Shown: positions 60,387 to 64,000 of the stretch, piece by piece
How the letters are laid out: each line of letters starts with the position of its first letter
How positions within the stretch are numbered: position 1 is the stretch's first letter
Source of the DNA: Pseudobdellovibrionaceae bacterium
GTDB lineage: Bacteria; Bdellovibrionota; Bdellovibrionia; Bdellovibrionales; UBA1609
DNA: 64,000 nucleotides
Direction: 5' to 3'
Assembly: GCA_020635075.1 (NCBI GenBank)
Contig: JACKAM010000003.1
Location: 310,001-374,000, forward strand
The notes under the pieces: model-generated
Databases searched by the model: none
The model's input: only the letters and a program-made list of their open reading frames with translations
What the model was told of the DNA's origin: nothing
Translations under genes and position numbers: made by a program

Positions 60387-62582
60387 TTAGTGGGTGCCGG
60401 TCGTTCCCGGGCCGCCAGCGCTCTGATTCTGCGGAGTGTTGATTCCATAAAGCGCGCAGCGATCGGAGGCATGCCCACCCTGGCAGCAGGCGGCCATTTC
60501 AGTCAAAGCCATTCGATTCCCGGCAAACTGAGAGGCTGCATGAGCGACATCCTTTTCAATCCCGGAGAGATTTTCCCAGTCAAAGTGACCGGATTCATCT
60601 TTGAAAGCAGACGGATTATAGGATTTGTAGAGCTTAGGATCTTCGAACTTCAGAGCCTCTAAACGAGCACGATGAAAATCTCCTGAGCCCGTCACTCCCA
60701 TATCGTCCCGAAATCTGACTTCTGCGGGCAATCCCTTGTCCAAATTCATACCGAATCCACCACGAATGATCCCACCTTCACCCTTGGGGCTGTACATCCG
60801 GAAGAATCTCAGCTCCCCATCATTCCCCCAGCGGGCTTCCTGAAACACCTCATCTGTGCCTCTAAGCTTTGCAGTCAAAACTCCTGATTTCCCATCAGCC
60901 CCCTTTTCACACTTGGCCTGCCAACGGGTGGGTTTAACTCCATCATAGGATTTGCGAATCACCGAACACATCTCCGGGAATCGCTCCATCTCATGGATTT
61001 GCTCCTCAATAGGCATGGTGACAAAGGCCAAAGTCTTTTCATTGTAAGCCACCTGGGTCCGGCAATATTCGTCCACGTTGGCGTACATTGAGGTCGGCAC
61101 AGATCCATTACAAACACCCGTCATGTTGTCTGGCATGAGAATCATTGAGGCCGCCGCAACCGGCGCGGATGCCAAAACAGTTGCTGTTCCGGCCGCCATG
61201 ACTCCCAACCCGGCCAGTGCCCGACCGCCGAGCCCCACCAGGCCGCGGGCAATTCCCCGACGAGCAAATACCTGCTCCACCGTCTGCCCCCCCTTTAAAG
61301 CCATGTATCTGGCGCCCTCAGTATTAAGACTCAGACGTCCCAGCTGTTCAGTGGCAAATCCCATTTCACCAGCCAGAGCTCTGAAATCACCGAAAATAAA
61401 AAACCGTCGATCCAAGTTCTCTGTCATAGTCAACATCAGCTCCCGCGCCTGAGCGCCATTGATGATGGCCCCGCGCTGAGCGACTGTCTTAGCCACGCCA
61501 CTTAGTAAGCGATGCTTGGAGGCAGCGATATTTGTTGTTCGGCTGGCAACACTCAGGCGGCTCTGCAAGCCGGGAATTTTATTGAGAGCATCTCGCATTC
61601 TGGAGCTACATTCGACTTTTCGCGATTGGCACAATTTCCATAACTCGTCCGCCGACTGGCCGAAACTCTCTGGAGCCTGGCCAATTAGAACATCCAGTTG
61701 TTTGGTTACCAACTGGGGACCTTTTTTATAATTGGCAATCTCTTGTGCTGATGTAGTGTGTTTGATGCCTCGCTGAACCTCTTCCGTAAAATTAGTGCCT
61801 ATGAATTCACGGATCTCCATGGCTGCAATCCGCGCCGCCGATTCATCACTGGAACCAAGAGCGGCCACGTACTCGGCTCTCAACCGGGTGGCTCGGTCTT
61901 TGAGAAACTGATTCCAACCATCGGCTAGGGCCTTGCGATCCGTGGCCAGATGCTGCTCGATCTTTCCCAATCCCAGGTTGTTGGCGCTGCTGTCTCCAAT
62001 CGAGGCCTTCACCGCCCGCAATTCATCATCGACCACCTGTTGCACACCCTTGAGTTCCCCCTCAATCGCCTTCAACTCACTGTTGGCTTTGACAAACTCC
62101 GCCTGGTGGAAGTTAGCTCCTGTCTTCGCCATATTCTCCATCCTCATTCGCGAGGCATTGGACATATGACAGCCATTTAAAGCATGAGAACGGGGAAAAA
62201 TCAGATCGACAATTACCTCCGGATCGAGGACGTCCAGAAAGGCATGAAGATAACCCCTCTCACTCTGACTTGGATGTCTTGCCTGACAAGTGATGGCTGG
62301 TTTGGGCCCATGAGCGTCTCGATGGGCCTGAACACCTTTTGCGCCTCCATAAAGCGTTCCCATGCCCAGGGTTCCAGTGATCATCATGCAATCCGATGGC
62401 TCCAAAAGCTGACAGGACAGCTGGTTGTTCAGCTCCGTCACCATTTTTTTATATTCCGGAAAATTCTCTGCATCCTGGCACCAGCGGTCGTTCCCCTGAG
62501 CGTACTCAGGCCCGGCTGCATTAATCAAATGGGCCTGCCCAAACACGAATGAAGCCAGAATCAGAATCCTCAAAAATGGCAT
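60387..62582 (-). CDS. Large secreted protein with Gly/Ala-rich hydrophobic segment
   Basis: 731 residues from ATG 62582, which shares a base with the upstream stop (TGATG); a longer frame lacks support. Signal peptide residues 1-23. The first ~120 residues contain several cysteines (W-C-Q, S-C-Q, D-C-M, T-C-Q, G-C-H). A long helical, charged middle (~140-330) follows. Residues ~440-480 form a Gly/Ala-rich hydrophobic stretch (L-V-G-L-G-G-R-A-L-A-G-L-G-V-M-A-A-G), which may insert in a membrane. C-terminal half includes further cysteines (C-N-G, Y-C-R, M-C-S, C-C-Q-G). Family not recognised. It could be an exported effector; this is speculative. Confidence 0.65.
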   Translation of the reverse strand: MPFLRILILASFVFGQAHLINAAGPEYAQGNDRWCQDAENFPEYKKMVTELNNQLSCQLLEPSDCMMITGTLGMGTLYGGAKGVQAHRDAHGPKPAITCQARHPSQSERGYLHAFLDVLDPEVIVDLIFPRSHALNGCHMSNASRMRMENMAKTGANFHQAEFVKANSELKAIEGELKGVQQVVDDELRAVKASIGDSSANNLGLGKIEQHLATDRKALADGWNQFLKDRATRLRAEYVAALGSSDESAARIAAMEIREFIGTNFTEEVQRGIKHTTSAQEIANYKKGPQLVTKQLDVLIGQAPESFGQSADELWKLCQSRKVECSSRMRDALNKIPGLQSRLSVASRTTNIAASKHRLLSGVAKTVAQRGAIINGAQARELMLTMTENLDRRFFIFGDFRALAGEMGFATEQLGRLSLNTEGARYMALKGGQTVEQVFARRGIARGLVGLGGRALAGLGVMAAGTATVLASAPVAAASMILMPDNMTGVCNGSVPTSMYANVDEYCRTQVAYNEKTLAFVTMPIEEQIHEMERFPEMCSVIRKSYDGVKPTRWQAKCEKGADGKSGVLTAKLRGTDEVFQEARWGNDGELRFFRMYSPKGEGGIIRGGFGMNLDKGLPAEVRFRDDMGVTGSGDFHRARLEALKFEDPKLYKSYNPSAFKDESGHFDWENLSGIEKDVAHAASQFAGNRMALTEMAACCQGGHASDRCALYGINTPQNQSAGGPGTTGTH

Positions 62583-62995
62583 CACAACCAAGCCCCCACC
62601 TGACGGCACTGAGATTTATCAGACTTTCGAGTCGACCATTTTTTTTCAAGGCGCCCACCCAAGCATTCTCCTACTTTTTGGCTCCAGTAGACGGCTTCAT
62701 GATCGGATCTAAAGGTTTTCGGCATCCTCATATTGGCCCGACATATACTGAGTTGCTCTTTGGCCTCCTTTTCACACTCCCTAACAACGACCTTGAAACA
62801 GGTTTGAAAGTAGCCTTCTTGCTCACAAACGCCCCCGATCAAGCCTGGATAGACTTTCTTTTGCCAGACTTTGACCTTTATCTTTTCCGTCTGGGCCGCC
62901 GACACCTTATATTTTTTTGGCTTGTAACGATTGTAGGCTTGCGCACTCCAAGTCAGCACGAACCCCAATAAAATGAACACCAACACAGGCTTCAC
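62582..62995 (-). CDS. Small secreted Cys-rich hypothetical protein
   Basis: 137 residues from GTG 62995, chosen because GAGAGG lies 6 bases upstream; a TTG at 63001 has no such site. Signal peptide residues 1-20 (ending W-S-A-Q-A-Y). Basic mature part with six cysteines (V-C-E, T-C-F, E-C-E, I-C-R, E-C-L, Q-C-R). Its stop overlaps the next gene start, so the two may be a functional pair. Function unknown. Confidence 0.65.
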   Translation of the reverse strand: MKPVLVFILLGFVLTWSAQAYNRYKPKKYKVSAAQTEKIKVKVWQKKVYPGLIGGVCEQEGYFQTCFKVVVRECEKEAKEQLSICRANMRMPKTFRSDHEAVYWSQKVGECLGGRLEKKWSTRKSDKSQCRQVGAWL

Positions 62996-63121
62996 GAGCA
63001 ACCTCTCTCACTCATAGAAAAGCAAAAGCTTATTGCATAATGTTATCTGGAATCGACTGGAATTAGGAGACACGCCCTCTTAAACCAGACGAGCCTTTCA
63101 CCTGGTTTTGCATGAGGTCAG

Positions 63122-63802
63122 CTAGATCCAAAGCCCATCCTTCATGCGACAGACCCGAGGGAAGCGCTTGGCGAACTCCTGATCGTGGGAAACCACGACC
63201 AAAGTGAGGCCCATGCGGTCTTTAAGCTCAAAAAACAAGTCCTGAATACGACCACTGTTTTTGGTATCCAGATTTCCGGTCGGCTCATCTGCGAGAAGAA
63301 TTTCAGGCTCATTCAACAGGGCTCTAGCGATGGCGACTCGCTGTTGCTCTCCACCACTCAACTCAGAAGGATAGTGACTTTTCCGATCAATCAGTCCCAT
63401 TCCTGCCAATAGTTCCTCAGCCCTCTCCCGGGCCATTCGCGGATTCATACCACCAATGCGGGCGGGCATGGTGACATTTTCCAGAGCGGTAAACTCACTC
63501 ATTAAGTGGTGAAACTGAAAGACAAAGCCCAGTTTTTCATTCCGAAACTTCGCCAACTGATCATCCGATTGGCGAAACAGATCCTTCCCCTGATAAAGAA
63601 CTGTACCAAGAGTTGGACGATCCAAAGTCCCCATTATGTGCAACAGGGTGCTCTTTCCCGCCCCACTGGCGCCAACAATGCAAACCGCCTCACCCTTATC
63701 AATATTGAGATCCAAACCCTTGAGGATTTCCAAACGCGAGCCACCCATGGGAAATGACTTGTAAACACCGCGGGCTGATAACAAGGGTAACTGACTATTC
63801 AT
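63122..63802 (-). CDS. lolD: Lipoprotein-releasing ABC transporter ATPase LolD
   Basis: 226 residues. Walker A G44-A-S-G-A-G-K-S (44-51), Q-loop F-Q-F-H-H-L, signature L-S-G-G-E-Q-Q (148-154), Walker B I-L-L-A-D-E-P (168-174), and H-D in the switch. The F-Q-F-H-H-L-M-S-E-F-T-A-L-E-N-V segment is typical of LolD. Powers lipoprotein release from the inner membrane with LolC/E. Starts inside the end of the lolC/E gene (8-base overlap). Confidence 0.92.
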   Translation of the reverse strand: MNSQLPLLSARGVYKSFPMGGSRLEILKGLDLNIDKGEAVCIVGASGAGKSTLLHIMGTLDRPTLGTVLYQGKDLFRQSDDQLAKFRNEKLGFVFQFHHLMSEFTALENVTMPARIGGMNPRMARERAEELLAGMGLIDRKSHYPSELSGGEQQRVAIARALLNEPEILLADEPTGNLDTKNSGRIQDLFFELKDRMGLTLVVVSHDQEFAKRFPRVCRMKDGLWI

Positions 63803-64000
63803 AACGAAGCCCCTCCACTGGTGCTAACTTGGCTCCCCTTCTGGCCGGAGCCAGGGTGGCTAGAAAACAAATAAACAAGGATGCAGCAAAAATAGCCGAG
63901 ATATCCGTCCAACGAAATTCAACGTCCACCCGCTCTAACTTATACACCTCACCGGGAAGAAGCCCCCACTTCTGTTCGGCATAGACAAAGCCGTAACAAA
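63795..64000 (-). CDS. LolC/LolE lipoprotein-releasing permease, C-terminal end only
   Basis: Partial; the rest lies beyond the window. The 67 codons before TAG 63795 read a membrane helix (D-I-S-A-I-F-A-A-S-L-F-I-C-F-L-A-T) followed by L-A-P-A-R-R-G-A-K-L-A-P-V-E-G-L-R-Y-E, the conserved C-terminus of LolC/LolE. Preceded by V-Y-A-E-Q-K-W-G-L-L-P and a periplasmic loop. It pairs with LolD. Whether LolC or LolE cannot be decided here. Confidence 0.88.
   Translation of the reverse strand, partial: CYGFVYAEQKWGLLPGEVYKLERVDVEFRWTDISAIFAASLFICFLATLAPARRGAKLAPVEGLRYE

Overview
The window looks like a chromosome segment of a predatory or predator-related member of the Bdellovibrionota. This is an inference from the gene families, not from a database match. 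Supporting signs are a type IV pilus block in the order pilB-pilT-pilC-pilS-pilR, many lipoproteins and secreted proteins without a recognisable family, a complete alpha-2-macroglobulin locus, a flagellin gene, and a lipid A cluster carrying a Gfo/Idh-type dehydrogenase between lpxA and lpxB. No insertion sequence, prophage, CRISPR array or rRNA operon was seen. One tRNA gene, tRNA-Arg(CCU), is present.

Layout. 1-4.2 kb: truncated NFACT-family gene, small unknown genes and a repeat-bearing lipoprotein. 4.2-10.6 kb, minus strand: two secreted unknowns, a small Arg-rich secreted protein, then a tightly overlapping ECF sigma operon (sigma factor, acidic membrane protein, a 54-residue acidic protein, a Tat-exported DUF3106-type protein, an outer-membrane-like protein). 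10.7-15.1 kb, plus strand: an acyltransferase, a gluzincin/beta-propeller/barrel protein and a small barrel protein. 15.1-17.8 kb, minus strand: a secreted protein built of homing-endonuclease-associated-like repeats, and a class II glutamine amidotransferase. 18.0-28.1 kb, plus strand: a five-gene alpha-2-macroglobulin operon corresponding to E. coli yfaP/T/A/S/Q. 28.2-33.8 kb: a CPA2 antiporter, an SGNH-like protein, a thioredoxin-like protein, secreted unknowns and the tRNA with a duplicated 3' end. 33.9-41.1 kb, minus strand: the pilus motor, platform and two-component genes. 41.2-43.1 kb: a catalytically degenerate AroE-like protein and RibF. 43.1-47.6 kb, plus strand: a CHASE2 sensor kinase, an NtrC-type regulator and flagellin. 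47.7-59.4 kb, minus strand: one long envelope block, read in transcription order as bamA, skp, fabZ, lpxA, gfo/idh, lpxB, lpxK, a lipid A acyltransferase, a DUF3108 lipoprotein and two family-9 glycosyltransferases. 59.7-64 kb: secreted unknowns, then lolD and the 3' end of lolC/E.

How the genes fit together. Most of the window concerns the envelope: outer-membrane protein insertion (BamA, Skp), lipid A and LPS core assembly, lipoprotein release (LolD, LolC/E), periplasmic defence or peptidoglycan-linked functions (the macroglobulin operon), and surface appendages (pilus, flagellin) with their sigma-54-type regulators. The most unusual single protein is the last gene of the macroglobulin operon, which combines an HExxH metalloprotease-like segment, the three penicillin-binding signature motifs and a SpoIID-like segment. 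The secreted repeat protein with a sigma-region-4-like tail, the charge-paired ECF sigma operon with its very small gene, and the duplicated tRNA 3' end are the other leads.
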